Numbered from the stretch's first letter, positions 55,193 to 63,453 are shown. The stretch: 64,000 nt of DNA from Vibrio europaeus (GCF_001695575.1 NZ_LUAX01000007.1:1724615-1788614), one strand, 5' to 3'. Notes: a model not told the origin generated them from the letters alone. Made by a program: numbers and translations.

Positions 55193-55730
55193 TTTCATTG
55201 CTAACCAATGAACTGACCATTTTGTCATACCGATTAGAACGCAATGAAAGCCCAATACCTATGGAAGCGGGAAAGATTAATGCTATTCCAGCGATAACTT
55301 CACCAGAGCCACCAAATGCTAATAGCCAAAGCGCAAATATCGCGACAATTGCTGATAAAGCTAAACCACCCCAGCGAAAAAACCTATCAACCATCATGAA
55401 TAAGCGAATCTTACCTACCCCTGAATATTGAAACTGACCATTTTCAAAACTTACTATGCCCGGAGTCTTCTTCAAGGCAAAAATAATTTTGGAACAATTA
55501 TCATCATTAACTAAGACTACAATGTCGGAATAGTTCATTCGCAAACCATGAATGAGCCTGAAGAGTTCGGTAACTGAGTGTTTATTTTGTTTCTCAAGCG
55601 CGACTTCAAATGATGCGAGTAACTCAGCGTTAATTTTTCTAACTTGCCCAACATTGTAAAGAGTAGCGACAACAGTACCAATTGAAGCTATCAGACCAAA
55701 AAACAGGTTTCCTATTTCTGGGATTTCCAC
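55188..55730 (-). CDS. Hypothetical membrane protein
   Basis: 180 residues from a GTG at 55730 with SD AAGGAGG, five bases before; the frame extends upstream into attC but that start is implausible. TM helices at about 5-23, 116-135 and 139-159. A cytoplasmic domain of about 90 residues with KHSVTELFRLIHGLRMNYSD lies between the first and second. No known family. Cassette gene. Confidence 0.7.
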   Translation of the reverse strand: MEIPEIGNLFFGLIASIGTVVATLYNVGQVRKINAELLASFEVALEKQNKHSVTELFRLIHGLRMNYSDIVVLVNDDNCSKIIFALKKTPGIVSFENGQFQYSGVGKIRLFMMVDRFFRWGGLALSAIVAIFALWLLAFGGSGEVIAGIALIFPASIGIGLSLRSNRYDKMVSSLVSNET

Positions 55731-55746
55731 TTTTTCCTCCTTGAAA

Positions 55747-55870
55747 CATAACGCCAAATTAAGTAGTGAGCAACGCTGCCACCTAACCTAAACCATTGTG
55801 CCGTAAACACTAAAGCTGATTCAAACCGAAAGTGCCAAGCGTTGCGAATCTGCTTAAATTTATTGTTATG
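55747..55870 (-). repeat. attC site
   Basis: Left ACATAACGCCAAATTAAGTA, centre CCAAGCGTTGCGAATC, right TTAAATTTATTGTTATG. Very similar to 55068. Confidence 0.95.
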
Positions 55871-56477
55871 TCAATTTGACTAACTTAATTGCTTCGCTTC
55901 CCAGATCAATACCGTCATGAATAAGTTTCAGCTCTTCGCTACCGGATAAATCTACTGCCTCACTAACAACTACTGCTGCAAATGGACCAGCCCATAACTT
56001 CATATTTTTAATAACTGTACGTTTTCTAAACTGGCTAGCAACTACAACCCTATGCTGCCTGTTTCTATAAAGATCTGCTTTTTCCTTAGCTAAGGATTGA
56101 AATTTAAACCAATTACGCATACTGAAATAAAACAGAGCTCCCATACAAACAAAGTATAAGGTAAGTAGTATTTCGTGATTAGACACCAGAATAATTAGTG
56201 GTGACATGAGAGAAGTGACTACAAATGTACTGGTAAACAAAAAATTAAAATTTGATACGTAAGAAGTAACTTTCAGCAAATCATTTACTTCGTTTTGAGT
56301 TAGCAGAGGTGAATAGTGTTTGCCGTTCTCTTTGTAACAGACATGCGCCATTGTAGTAAAAAACAACGGAGATTGCGGACTATAGGTACAACTCGAAAAG
56401 CTAAGCTTCTCCATGTTAAAAAACAAATTCCTATTAGCTTTATCTTGAATTGCCTTTGCATCAAATGGGTTTATCAT
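55866..56477 (-). CDS. Hypothetical membrane protein
   Basis: 203 residues from the ATG at 56477 (GAGG nearby; the frame extends to a GTG at 56510). Two TM helices at about 77-97 and 103-120, with N- and C-terminal soluble parts. The C-terminal part ends in an acidic GSEELKLIHDGIDLGSEA. No known family; single-gene cassette whose stop is in the attC. Note low GC. Confidence 0.68.
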   Translation of the reverse strand: MINPFDAKAIQDKANRNLFFNMEKLSFSSCTYSPQSPLFFTTMAHVCYKENGKHYSPLLTQNEVNDLLKVTSYVSNFNFLFTSTFVVTSLMSPLIILVSNHEILLTLYFVCMGALFYFSMRNWFKFQSLAKEKADLYRNRQHRVVVASQFRKRTVIKNMKLWAGPFAAVVVSEAVDLSGSEELKLIHDGIDLGSEAIKLVKLT

Positions 56478-56536
56478 CGGTAGCCTCGGATTGAACGAAA
56501 ACACAGACAAAAATATAGTTCATATAACCACAATTG

Positions 56537-56665
56537 ACATAACGCCGCGTTAAGTAGTGAGCAACGCTTACCACCTAACCTAGACCATTACACTGTAAAC
56601 ACTTAATCCAACTTAGAATACAAAACGTCAAGCGTTGGGAATCTGCCTTAAACGCTTTGTTATAG
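56537..56665 (-). repeat. attC site
   Basis: Left ACATAACGCCGCGTTAAGTA, centre TCAAGCGTTGGGAATC, right TTAAACGCTTTGTTATAG. Confidence 0.95.
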
Positions 56666-57025
56666 CGATTTTTCTTTCAGGAAAATCGACCGAGCAAAAG
56701 AAGCAATTAAAATACCTACAACTAGCCCTAAACCATTTGCACCTAAGTCGAGCCACTCACCATAACGATTTACATATGGCTGAACTAATTCAATAACTCC
56801 ACTATAAACTAAGAAACCTAGGATAAATAACAACCACTTTTCAGGTCTCGCTAACGCTACTGGAAATGCCAAAGCTCCATAAGCAATAAAATGGTGAGTT
56901 TTATCTGTCCCTGGAACTGAAGGAAGGTTATCCAGCGGATATAGGGACAAAACAGTAATTGCCGTAACTATTAAAGCCGTCAATAGCAACCAATGAAGTT
57001 GAACTACGTTTAACAAAGATTTCAA
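56660..57025 (-). CDS. VanZ-like membrane protein
   Basis: 121 residues from a TTG at 57025 with SD GGAG; the frame runs further into attC but no better start exists. LPSVPGTDKTHHFIAYGALAF is the VanZ family hallmark (D-K-x-x-H-x-x-A-Y). Four TM helices. VanZ-like proteins affect glycopeptide response in some organisms; function in Vibrio unknown. The stop codon comes from the attC. Confidence 0.83.
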   Translation of the reverse strand: MKSLLNVVQLHWLLLTALIVTAITVLSLYPLDNLPSVPGTDKTHHFIAYGALAFPVALARPEKWLLFILGFLVYSGVIELVQPYVNRYGEWLDLGANGLGLVVGILIASFARSIFLKEKSL

Positions 57026-57041
57026 GATATTCTCCGAATCG

Positions 57042-57167
57042 CTATAACGCCCTGTTAAGGTGCGAGCAACGCAATACAAAAGCCGCTGCACACCACCTTA
57101 ATCACTTAAACCAACGCATAGTAAAAATGCCAAGCGTTGCGAATCACTCTTAAACAGTTTGTTATGT
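57042..57167 (-). repeat. attC site
   Basis: Left CTATAACGCCCTGTTAAGGT, centre CCAAGCGTTGCGAATC, right TTAAACAGTTTGTTATG. Cassette with ATPase and membrane partner genes. Confidence 0.95.
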
Positions 57168-57174
57168 AACCGGG

Positions 57175-58215
57175 CTAGCGCTTGCCTTTGAGCAAAAGAT
57201 ACATAGATGCGAACAAGCCACCAAAACCAAAGGCTAGAGCTATAGTTTGTAATGAGCCAAATTCAAGCCAGAATTGAGTTAAACCCTCTTGTCCAAAGAC
57301 ACCATAAACTAAACCTATAATGGTTATTAGGACACTATATAGAAGGCTAATTCTGTCCCTCAAAGTAACAAATTGAAGTCGTTTCTCTAATTTCTCACTT
57401 CCCACCACACTCATACGAGTTTGAGAAACTGGTTTTTCTAAGCGCAACTTAGAGGATAGTAAGTTCCATGCTCTCGCTAGAGATGCTTTATATAGAGTTC
57501 GACTAATATCATCCCAAAAGTGGAATGTACCAAAGCTTTCCATTACATCCATATCGAAAGGAACTTTACCTAAGTGTTCAATCCCACTACCCGAAAGATC
57601 TTTCTCGGATGAAATAGCACGAGCTTTATTAGTTACCCTAAAAATAGGAACATCAGCATCCTCTTCAAGTTGCTTAACTAAATTATCAGAAGTAATCTTT
57701 GAAATATCATCTTCTTCTTCAACACAAATAGACAAATCAGATAGATAATGTGTAGCTGAAATCAATTCATCATAACCTGCACGGCTATCTAAAATAATAA
57801 AGTCATAATCTTTATCAATAGTTTTCAGCATTGAGCTTACAATATCTCTAGCCTCTGATTTATTATCAGGCATTATATCTTTAAAGTTTAGGATTTCATC
57901 AACACGAGACACTGATGGAAGTACATCAAAAGAACGATATCTTTCAATTGAAAACTTTGACTTTCCTGATATATCAACATCACCTTTGTCAATAAAATAT
58001 TCAGCCACTGACATTTTATTTTCTTGTGTAAGTTGAATAGTTTCTTTTTTGTGGAAATATAATAGAGATGTAAGACCTCGAACAAAAACGTCTAAGTCAA
58101 TTACTAAAACTGAGTAGCCCTCATTCCCCAGCATATCAGCGAGTACTGCCGTAAGTAGGGTTTTTCCAGTACCACCCTTTCCACTAATAACATTTATAAT
58201 TTTGGAGTTATTCAT
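57175..58215 (-). CDS. ParA/MinD-like ATPase with C-terminal membrane helices
   Basis: 346 residues. Deviant Walker A (GKGGTGKT), Walker A' (VIDLDVFVRG) and Walker B with the ParA/MinD type IILDSRAG, so a P-loop ATPase of the SIMIBI group. A central region of about 100 residues binds nothing that I recognise. The last 60 residues have two TM helices (RISLLYSVLITIIGLVYG and LQTIALAFGFGGLFASMYLL). A membrane-tethered ParA is unusual. SD GGGAGG is contributed by the end of the partner gene, whose TAA lies two bases before this ATG, so the pair is coupled. An antiphage or membrane-surveillance role is a guess. Confidence 0.85.
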   Translation of the reverse strand: MNNSKIINVISGKGGTGKTLLTAVLADMLGNEGYSVLVIDLDVFVRGLTSLLYFHKKETIQLTQENKMSVAEYFIDKGDVDISGKSKFSIERYRSFDVLPSVSRVDEILNFKDIMPDNKSEARDIVSSMLKTIDKDYDFIILDSRAGYDELISATHYLSDLSICVEEEDDISKITSDNLVKQLEEDADVPIFRVTNKARAISSEKDLSGSGIEHLGKVPFDMDVMESFGTFHFWDDISRTLYKASLARAWNLLSSKLRLEKPVSQTRMSVVGSEKLEKRLQFVTLRDRISLLYSVLITIIGLVYGVFGQEGLTQFWLEFGSLQTIALAFGFGGLFASMYLLLKGKR

Positions 58216-58217
58216 AA

Positions 58218-58586
58218 TTACTTACCTCCCTTACGACATGAAATATAAATCGTGATACAGATAGCTTGAAGGACTAATCCAATGATCATGGATGTTGGCA
58301 GCGTGTCTATTAGTTTAGAGTATTCAATAGCGAACACTTTATGCTCAATCCAATAAACAGGAAGCGTCACAAAAGCATGCCATAGCATACCTAGACCTAA
58401 CTTACCCAAAACACCATTAAGGTAAGTTTTAGAATCTGATTTATCTACACCATAGGTGACGATTACGAAAAATAGTAGGTGCCCAGTGATATAACACACT
58501 GCCGTTGCAGACAGCAGCGTTGGGCTTTGAAGGATGTATTCGACACCCTTATCGATCAACTTGTTGATTTGTTCAGCACTCAACAT
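58218..58586 (-). CDS. Membrane partner of the ParA-like ATPase
   Basis: 122 residues from the ATG at 58586 (SD AAAGGG). Three TM helices (about 25-45, 55-78 and 94-115) with a short N-terminal amphipathic part (LSAEQINKLIDKGVEY). No recognised family. The end of the gene provides the SD for the ATPase downstream, so the two proteins are likely made in fixed ratio and interact in the membrane. Confidence 0.75.
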   Translation of the reverse strand: MLSAEQINKLIDKGVEYILQSPTLLSATAVCYITGHLLFFVIVTYGVDKSDSKTYLNGVLGKLGLGMLWHAFVTLPVYWIEHKVFAIEYSKLIDTLPTSMIIGLVLQAICITIYISCRKGGK

Positions 58587-58666
58587 TACAAGCCCTTTAT
58601 TGGGATTAAAAGAAACTCGTAATTGTACCATAGAAAATGAGGAAACGAGAGGAATTTCATCAGGTT

Positions 58667-58793
58667 ACATAACGCCCTGCTAAGTGGCTAGCAACGCATA
58701 ACACGATACATAAACTAGCCGCCGTATACACTGTACCAGACTAGAACCAAAATCGCCGAGCGTTGATAGTCCGCCTTGAGCAGTTTGTTAGCT
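58667..58793 (-). repeat. attC site
   Basis: Left ACATAACGCCCTGCTAAGTG, centre GCCGAGCGTTGATAGTCC, right TTGAGCAGTTTGTTAG. Almost the same as the attC at 62859, and both differ from the main type in the central part. Confidence 0.95.
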
Positions 58794-58960
58794 GCTACGA
58801 AGAAGGTTGAGTTGTTCGCCAAAGTGCCTACTTGAAATGCATTATTGGTTTCGAATCACAATTGTACATTGGACAGCTCGCGAACCAAAAAACAACTGAT
58901 GAAACTTGCTTAGCAAAGAATGCTTTAGACAAACCTGACAGTCCAGTTCACGAAACCGAT

Positions 58961-59071
58961 TTAGATATGGCGACGTCTCAATACCAGAGAAGCCACACCA
59001 AAGAACGCAGCATACGCACCACTCCAGTAAGCTGACTTTGGTTGATTCAACCACTTAACGAATTGTGCCAC
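58961..59071 (-). CDS. Possible 36-aa membrane protein in an otherwise gene-less cassette
   Basis: GTG start at 59071, TAA at 58961. MAQFVKWLNQPKSAYWSGAY leads into a hydrophobic stretch and ends LVLRRRHI, a single TM with positive tail. No SD is visible, and the preceding codons in frame end with TAG. The frame looks protein-like, whereas the longer overlapping ORFs at 58832 (+) and 58842 (-) have poor composition. It might be the 3' end of a longer degraded gene. The rest of 58794-59160 has no other candidate. Confidence 0.4.
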   Translation of the reverse strand: MAQFVKWLNQPKSAYWSGAYAAFFGVASLVLRRRHI

Positions 59072-59160
59072 TGGCGAGATAGTTTGTACCTAAGGACTAT
59101 CAAGTGTGAAGCTAGTGCCTCGTATTCATAAGCACTTAAGCCCTTAGTTTCTTCAAATAC

Positions 59161-59260
59161 TAGCTAACGCCGCATTAAGCGGACTAAAATTGTGGGTTAT
59201 AATGTGAAGCGAAGCGGAACGTAACCCACTGTTTTAGTTCCGTTTAAATGCCTTGTTAGT
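59161..59260 (-). repeat. Atypical short attC site
   Basis: Left TAGCTAACGCCGCATTAAGC, right TTTAAATGCCTTGTTAGTC, about 100 bp. The ends are attC core sites, but the centre is a different hairpin, GTGGGTTATAATGTG paired with GCGGAACGTAACCCAC around GAAGC, absent from every other site here. Belongs to the DUF4365 cassette. The type resembles non-Vibrio attC sites, so the cassette probably came from another array. Confidence 0.85.
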
Positions 59261-60515
59261 CTCTATTCATCCAAGGTGATACAAGCTCTTCACCAATAAG
59301 CAATTTTTCAACAGCTACCTGAAAAGCTCTACAATATTGCCAATGTCTTTTCTCAAGCATTTCTGTCTTAGTATAAGTTTTTTCAATATTCGCTATTTTT
59401 GTGTTGTAACTACATACTTGAAACCAACTATATGGCTTATAAATGATCTCTTGATAGCCAAGCTCGGATTTTTTAACAAATGGGTAAGCATGGCCTTCGT
59501 CCTCTATTACAGTAATGTTTACAGATATATCTTCTAGGCTTTCCGAACAATAACTCGCAACTACTTTTATTTTGCTTTCCTTTGTAAATTCCATTTTTGA
59601 CAATTTCACTATCATCGATTTTTTATATCGATACATTAAGTGTAAAAAATTATTCTCAAGTCCTTTATCACGTAAAGCAATCAGGCGCTCTTTATGGTTT
59701 TTAATAGCAATGAGAAAGTCTTCATCATTAAAGCAATCAATAGAAAAGCTCAAGTTATCGTTCCATACGTACTCTGTTAGCTTATCCTCATAAATATCGA
59801 AAGCTTCCTCGGGATCAGTGCAAGCTAAAATCTTATTTATAACCTCTACAGCATCCTCTATACAAAAAAGAGTATGTTGTAGATTTTTCTTATTTTCATA
59901 GAACTCTTTTTGAAAATCTGCATATCCATTATCTAGGGGTAGTAGAAGATCTTGATCGATTTGTTCTGGTGCTAACTTAATGTAACTTGTTGAACCAAGG
60001 AATCGTCGATTATCTCTAAAAGATGATTCTTTTAGAGCGTATTCAATGGCATTTAGTGCACTACATTTATTAGTTATTTTATAATTCGTAGATTCAATTA
60101 TATTTTTACCAGCAACTTTTAAAATACAATTCTCATCTTCACCCTTAGTATAAAATTCATTTATTATATCCTTAGCAGATAATAAATAACTTTGCGCTTC
60201 ATCTTCAGAGCCACTAAAAACCAGAAGAAAAAATTCATTATAAGGCTCGCCATATTGGTCACAGACATAGCTTTTTTTAATAGATATGTAAGTGTCACCA
60301 CTTTGGATAAACTTTACTTGAACAACACCAAGTTTTGGAGCTTCCTTATCCATAAAGTTTGTTTCTGTCAATTTACGTTGAATTAAGTAATCTGCACCTT
60401 GTATATCAACGGATCTTTCAAGAACCCAAAACCTTTCAAGCAATAGAGCTTTTGCTCTTGCCTCTCCTAAAACACCGTTCTCCATTGCACTTAGCCAAGG
60501 CTGTTTATTATTCAA
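59256..60515 (-). CDS. DUF4365 (PD-(D/E)XK nuclease-like) protein
   Basis: 419 residues from a TTG at 60515 (SD AGGA 8 bases before); an ATG ten codons in is another choice. The N-terminal 140 residues match DUF4365: GEARAKALLLERFWVLER, DIQGADYLIQ, and LGVVQVKFIQSGDTYISIKKSY. D ... Q-V-K fits a PD-(D/E)XK-like core with Q for E. The C-terminal 280 residues are helical/beta mix with no known family. AT-rich, single-gene cassette. The family often lies in defence contexts; function here is untested. Confidence 0.82.
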   Translation of the reverse strand: MNNKQPWLSAMENGVLGEARAKALLLERFWVLERSVDIQGADYLIQRKLTETNFMDKEAPKLGVVQVKFIQSGDTYISIKKSYVCDQYGEPYNEFFLLVFSGSEDEAQSYLLSAKDIINEFYTKGEDENCILKVAGKNIIESTNYKITNKCSALNAIEYALKESSFRDNRRFLGSTSYIKLAPEQIDQDLLLPLDNGYADFQKEFYENKKNLQHTLFCIEDAVEVINKILACTDPEEAFDIYEDKLTEYVWNDNLSFSIDCFNDEDFLIAIKNHKERLIALRDKGLENNFLHLMYRYKKSMIVKLSKMEFTKESKIKVVASYCSESLEDISVNITVIEDEGHAYPFVKKSELGYQEIIYKPYSWFQVCSYNTKIANIEKTYTKTEMLEKRHWQYCRAFQVAVEKLLIGEELVSPWMNRD

Positions 60516-60570
60516 GTTCTTATTCCTAATCTTTAAATTGGAGCTTAATTAAATTTGTAAAACGGACAGA

Positions 60571-60693
60571 GCCTAACGCCTTGCTAAGGTGCGGCTAACA
60601 CCACGAAACCTAAGCAAAGCCACCGAAATCATTAAACTCAACCGTATCAAAAATGCCAAAGGTTAGCCGTCACTCTTGAGCAATTTGTTAGGG
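60571..60693 (-). repeat. attC site
   Basis: Left GCCTAACGCCTTGCTAAGG, centre CCAAAGGTTAGCCGTC, right TTGAGCAATTTGTTAGGG. The usual GCGTTG box is AGGTTAG here, a third variant in the array. Confidence 0.93.
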
Positions 60694-61377
60694 TGCATCT
60701 TGACAGTAAGACTCCAACTCCTTGATAAGCAGAGAATACTGATAAAAAGGTGCACTCCATATCAACATATCTTTGTTACCAATAGGAGCTTTCAGAGTAT
60801 CCAATGGCTCCAGTAGTTTGAAATAAGGTGACTCCTCAATTCTCGAGAGTAGATTCACATACTTAGAGTCTAAGAAAACCATTTTAAGATAGATCTTGGA
60901 TATAATTTTTTCACTTCTGATCCTTGAGCCATTCAAGACTTCAATCCACGGCAAGCGCCCATGAATGGCGAAAAATGATGACGGTGACTGGGGGGATATT
61001 TGCGAAAAAATCTCATTGAACTCTTCAGGTAACAAATAATGAGAAGTCGAGTCCTTTGAGCGCTTCAGGTGTGATACAACACCTTTGTATTCAGAAACCA
61101 ACGCTTGCGACTTTGCAGCAATATAGAAATTAATGTGCTTCTTATCATCCACTTCCTTTATATGTACAACTAAAAAATAGAATATGTAGCTGACTATGTA
61201 ACCAACAGAGATATCATTTAGTATCCCCAAAAGTGCAGAACCACCATTAAACAGCTCCGGAAGCTGTGAAAAAATGACTGCATTTAATACTATAAATACC
61301 ATGGTAACTATAAAGATTAAATTCAGTACCAACCGAACCTGTTTGATATAGTTAACTAAATTCTTATACATACTCAT
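60688..61377 (-). CDS. Hypothetical 2-TM membrane protein with cytosolic domain
   Basis: 229 residues. TM helices at about 15-35 and 50-70, then about 160 residues of cytosolic domain with YKGVVSHLKRSKDSTSHYLLPEEF and the SSFFAIHGRLPWIEVLNG segment. No signal and no recognised family. Start ATG 61377 or the ATG two codons on. Layout (short membrane anchor plus soluble domain) recalls defence effectors, but that is only a resemblance. Confidence 0.75.
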   Translation of the reverse strand: MSMYKNLVNYIKQVRLVLNLIFIVTMVFIVLNAVIFSQLPELFNGGSALLGILNDISVGYIVSYIFYFLVVHIKEVDDKKHINFYIAAKSQALVSEYKGVVSHLKRSKDSTSHYLLPEEFNEIFSQISPQSPSSFFAIHGRLPWIEVLNGSRIRSEKIISKIYLKMVFLDSKYVNLLSRIEESPYFKLLEPLDTLKAPIGNKDMLIWSAPFYQYSLLIKELESYCQDAP

Positions 61378-61398
61378 TTCTCAAAATCGACTCTAGCG

Positions 61399-61504
61399 CC
61401 CTAACGCCTGCAATAAGGTGTACGCCCACGGAACAAGCAAAGCGCACTAAACTTCAGGCCAAAACTGCCGAGTGTAACGTATCACCTTGATTGCTTTGTT
61501 ATGT
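61399..61504 (-). repeat. Short attC site
   Basis: Left CCCTAACGCCTGCAATAAGG, right CACCTTGATTGCTTTGTTATG, 106 bp. Central hairpin differs from the main type (GCCGAGTGTAACG). Belongs to the cassette carrying the reverse-oriented TPR gene. Confidence 0.9.
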
Positions 61505-61595
61505 AACTGTATTTAAAAGGAAAACAATTTAAAAAACCACCTTAACAGTGCATAATAGCTATCATCGACTATGTTCAGAACAGGTATAAAACCAG

Positions 61596-62807
61596 ATGGA
61601 TAACGAATACATTGAGCTATCACCAAAAGAATATTGGCAAAAATATCCAGAAATGGTTACATCTTGGTTCACTTATGCTGAACATCTTGCTGAAAGTGGT
61701 GATTTGGAGCAAGCTCAGCGTATTTATGAAGAAGCGATATGCTCGAAAGTTTTAACTCGCAAGGTTCGCCTCGCTGAAAGCTACGCAAAATTTGCAGATA
61801 CATACCTAGACTTCAATGCTGCCTCATCAGTTTTTGAAACGGTACTAACCATAACAAATTCCCACTCAGTAGCTACAAGCTATATTAAGTGCCTAATTAA
61901 AAACAAAAAATATGACCTTGCTGAGAGACTACTGATTGAACAAACGGAGATTAAAGGTTCAAACAGTATCTGGCTAATGCTCGCTAACCTATATGAGAAA
62001 CAGGAAAGTTATCATAAAGCGATCTCTATCTACGAGAAGCTCGTCGAAAGGAATGAATCAAACGGTGAAGCATGGCGTCGCCTCAGAAAGGCTGAAAAGA
62101 AAAACACGCATTCTTTGAATAACAATACTATTATAAAATCGCTTTCATTTGAGCCTAAGTATCACTCTGCAGGTCTCGCTATACTGCAGAACTTCGGAAC
62201 AGAGCTTAATAAAAAATACCCTGACGGTGGTGTCGCTTTTACTATTGAACAACAAGGCTTAAAGATAACCATGATCATTGAGCATCCAGAAGGTCATCAA
62301 GAGATTGTTGAAGATTACCTTAATCGATATGGATTGGTTGTTACAGGTCAAATCACCCCAGAGCAATATACAGCCGACCCACTCGAAATGATGGAACTAA
62401 AAAGACAGATCATTCATATGGAGGGAGAATTAAAATGGGCGAATGAAAAACAAAGAATGCTAGAAGGCACAATTGTCTCACAAGATTCTGAAATAAAATA
62501 TTTTCAAAACCAAATGAAAGATATGTTATCAACACATCAGTCTCAACTCTTGGCTCACAACAACTTTGTTTGTGATTTAATCACGAATTTAAACGAAAAA
62601 GACATTAATATTAATAACTTAGTAAATCAGTTGATTGACTCAGCCAAGGCAGAAAACATAGTAAGAACCAACTGTATTTCATCAGAACTGCAAGATAAAT
62701 CCCCCTCTGTACTGAATAAAATTAAAGAATTTTCTTATACAACAATGGCATCAGCTACTGGGAATGCTCCAGCTTGGGTCGAATTTCTATCTCGTAGTCT
62801 TCCATAA
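61596..62807 (+). CDS. TPR and coiled-coil protein, reverse-oriented cassette gene
   Basis: 403 residues. TPR repeats from about 20 to 165 (ESGDLEQAQRIYEEAI, YDLAERLLIEQTE, ESYHKAISIYEKLVE), then a conserved-looking alpha/beta module (about 180-255, with PKYHSAGLAILQNFGTEL, KYPDGGVAF, YGLVVTG), and a coiled coil to about 310. It lies on the strand opposite to the cassette's attC polarity, so it is not driven by the array promoter. AGGT lies 11 bp before the ATG. A TPR-plus-sensor build is common in conflict systems; no family is certain. Confidence 0.8.
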   Translation: MDNEYIELSPKEYWQKYPEMVTSWFTYAEHLAESGDLEQAQRIYEEAICSKVLTRKVRLAESYAKFADTYLDFNAASSVFETVLTITNSHSVATSYIKCLIKNKKYDLAERLLIEQTEIKGSNSIWLMLANLYEKQESYHKAISIYEKLVERNESNGEAWRRLRKAEKKNTHSLNNNTIIKSLSFEPKYHSAGLAILQNFGTELNKKYPDGGVAFTIEQQGLKITMIIEHPEGHQEIVEDYLNRYGLVVTGQITPEQYTADPLEMMELKRQIIHMEGELKWANEKQRMLEGTIVSQDSEIKYFQNQMKDMLSTHQSQLLAHNNFVCDLITNLNEKDININNLVNQLIDSAKAENIVRTNCISSELQDKSPSVLNKIKEFSYTTMASATGNAPAWVEFLSRSLP

Positions 62808-62858
62808 CATTTATCATTGGCTACTTAATTTTGCCAATTTAAGTAGCCAGATAAAGTT

Positions 62859-62985
62859 ACATAACGCCCTGCTAAGTGGCTAGCAACGCATAACACGATA
62901 CTTAAACTAGCCGCCGTAAACAATTTACCTAACTAGAACTAAAATCGCCGCGCGTTGATAGTCCGTCTTAAGCAGATTGTTATGC
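62859..62985 (-). repeat. attC site
   Basis: Left ACATAACGCCCTGCTAAGTG, centre GCCGCGCGTTGATAGTCC, right TTAAGCAGATTGTTATG. Nearly identical to the attC at 58667 over its whole length. GrpB cassette. Confidence 0.95.
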
Positions 62986-63453
62986 CTGTACTAAAACGTG
63001 CTCAATAAAGGCTGACTTCTTTCGACGATACTCTTCGTGAGGCCAACCAGTACAAGACACTTTTAGTTCATTGTATTGTTGAACCAACTCAGGGCTTTCA
63101 CGGAGCTTAACCCTAAACTTCACAAAGAAGTCAAATTCCGAACCATTAGCCACGACTTGGAAAGCAACATCTTCACTTGAGCTATTTTCCAGCATGCAGA
63201 GCTCTGGTGTTCTTAACGTATTGGATTTTTCGTTGAAGCCTAAACTAGAAAGTAACTTCACTGCTTTTTCTAGCTCGTTACCGTTAACACCAACAAGTAT
63301 GTCTAGGTCTCCCTTAGACACAGCATTTGGGATAGAAGAAGCTCCAATATGCTCAATTGTTGCGCCTGGAAGTAAAGCGGTTATCTGAAGCTCGTACTTA
63401 CGATAGAGATTTTCGCAAGTTGACTGATACTCATCTGCTTTGTAAAACTGCAT
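62980..63453 (-). CDS. GrpB family protein (UPF0157, nucleotidyltransferase fold)
   Basis: 157 residues from the ATG at 63453 (SD GGGAG; the frame opens further up at a TTG). IEHIGASSIPNAVSKGDLDI is the GrpB core, the nucleotidyltransferase-type G-S plus D-x-D pattern; EEYRRKKSAFIE ends it. The stop is in the attC. Function of GrpB is unsettled (proposed to bind CoA or nucleotides). Typical Vibrio cassette gene. Confidence 0.9.
   Translation of the reverse strand: MQFYKADEYQSTCENLYRKYELQITALLPGATIEHIGASSIPNAVSKGDLDILVGVNGNELEKAVKLLSSLGFNEKSNTLRTPELCMLENSSSEDVAFQVVANGSEFDFFVKFRVKLRESPELVQQYNELKVSCTGWPHEEYRRKKSAFIEHVLVQA

Noticed and set aside
58832..59054. Overlapping 67-aa (+) and 70-aa (-) ORFs
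   Set aside because: Both lie in the gene-less cassette, have no SD, and their composition is worse than that of the 36-aa frame reported at 58961.
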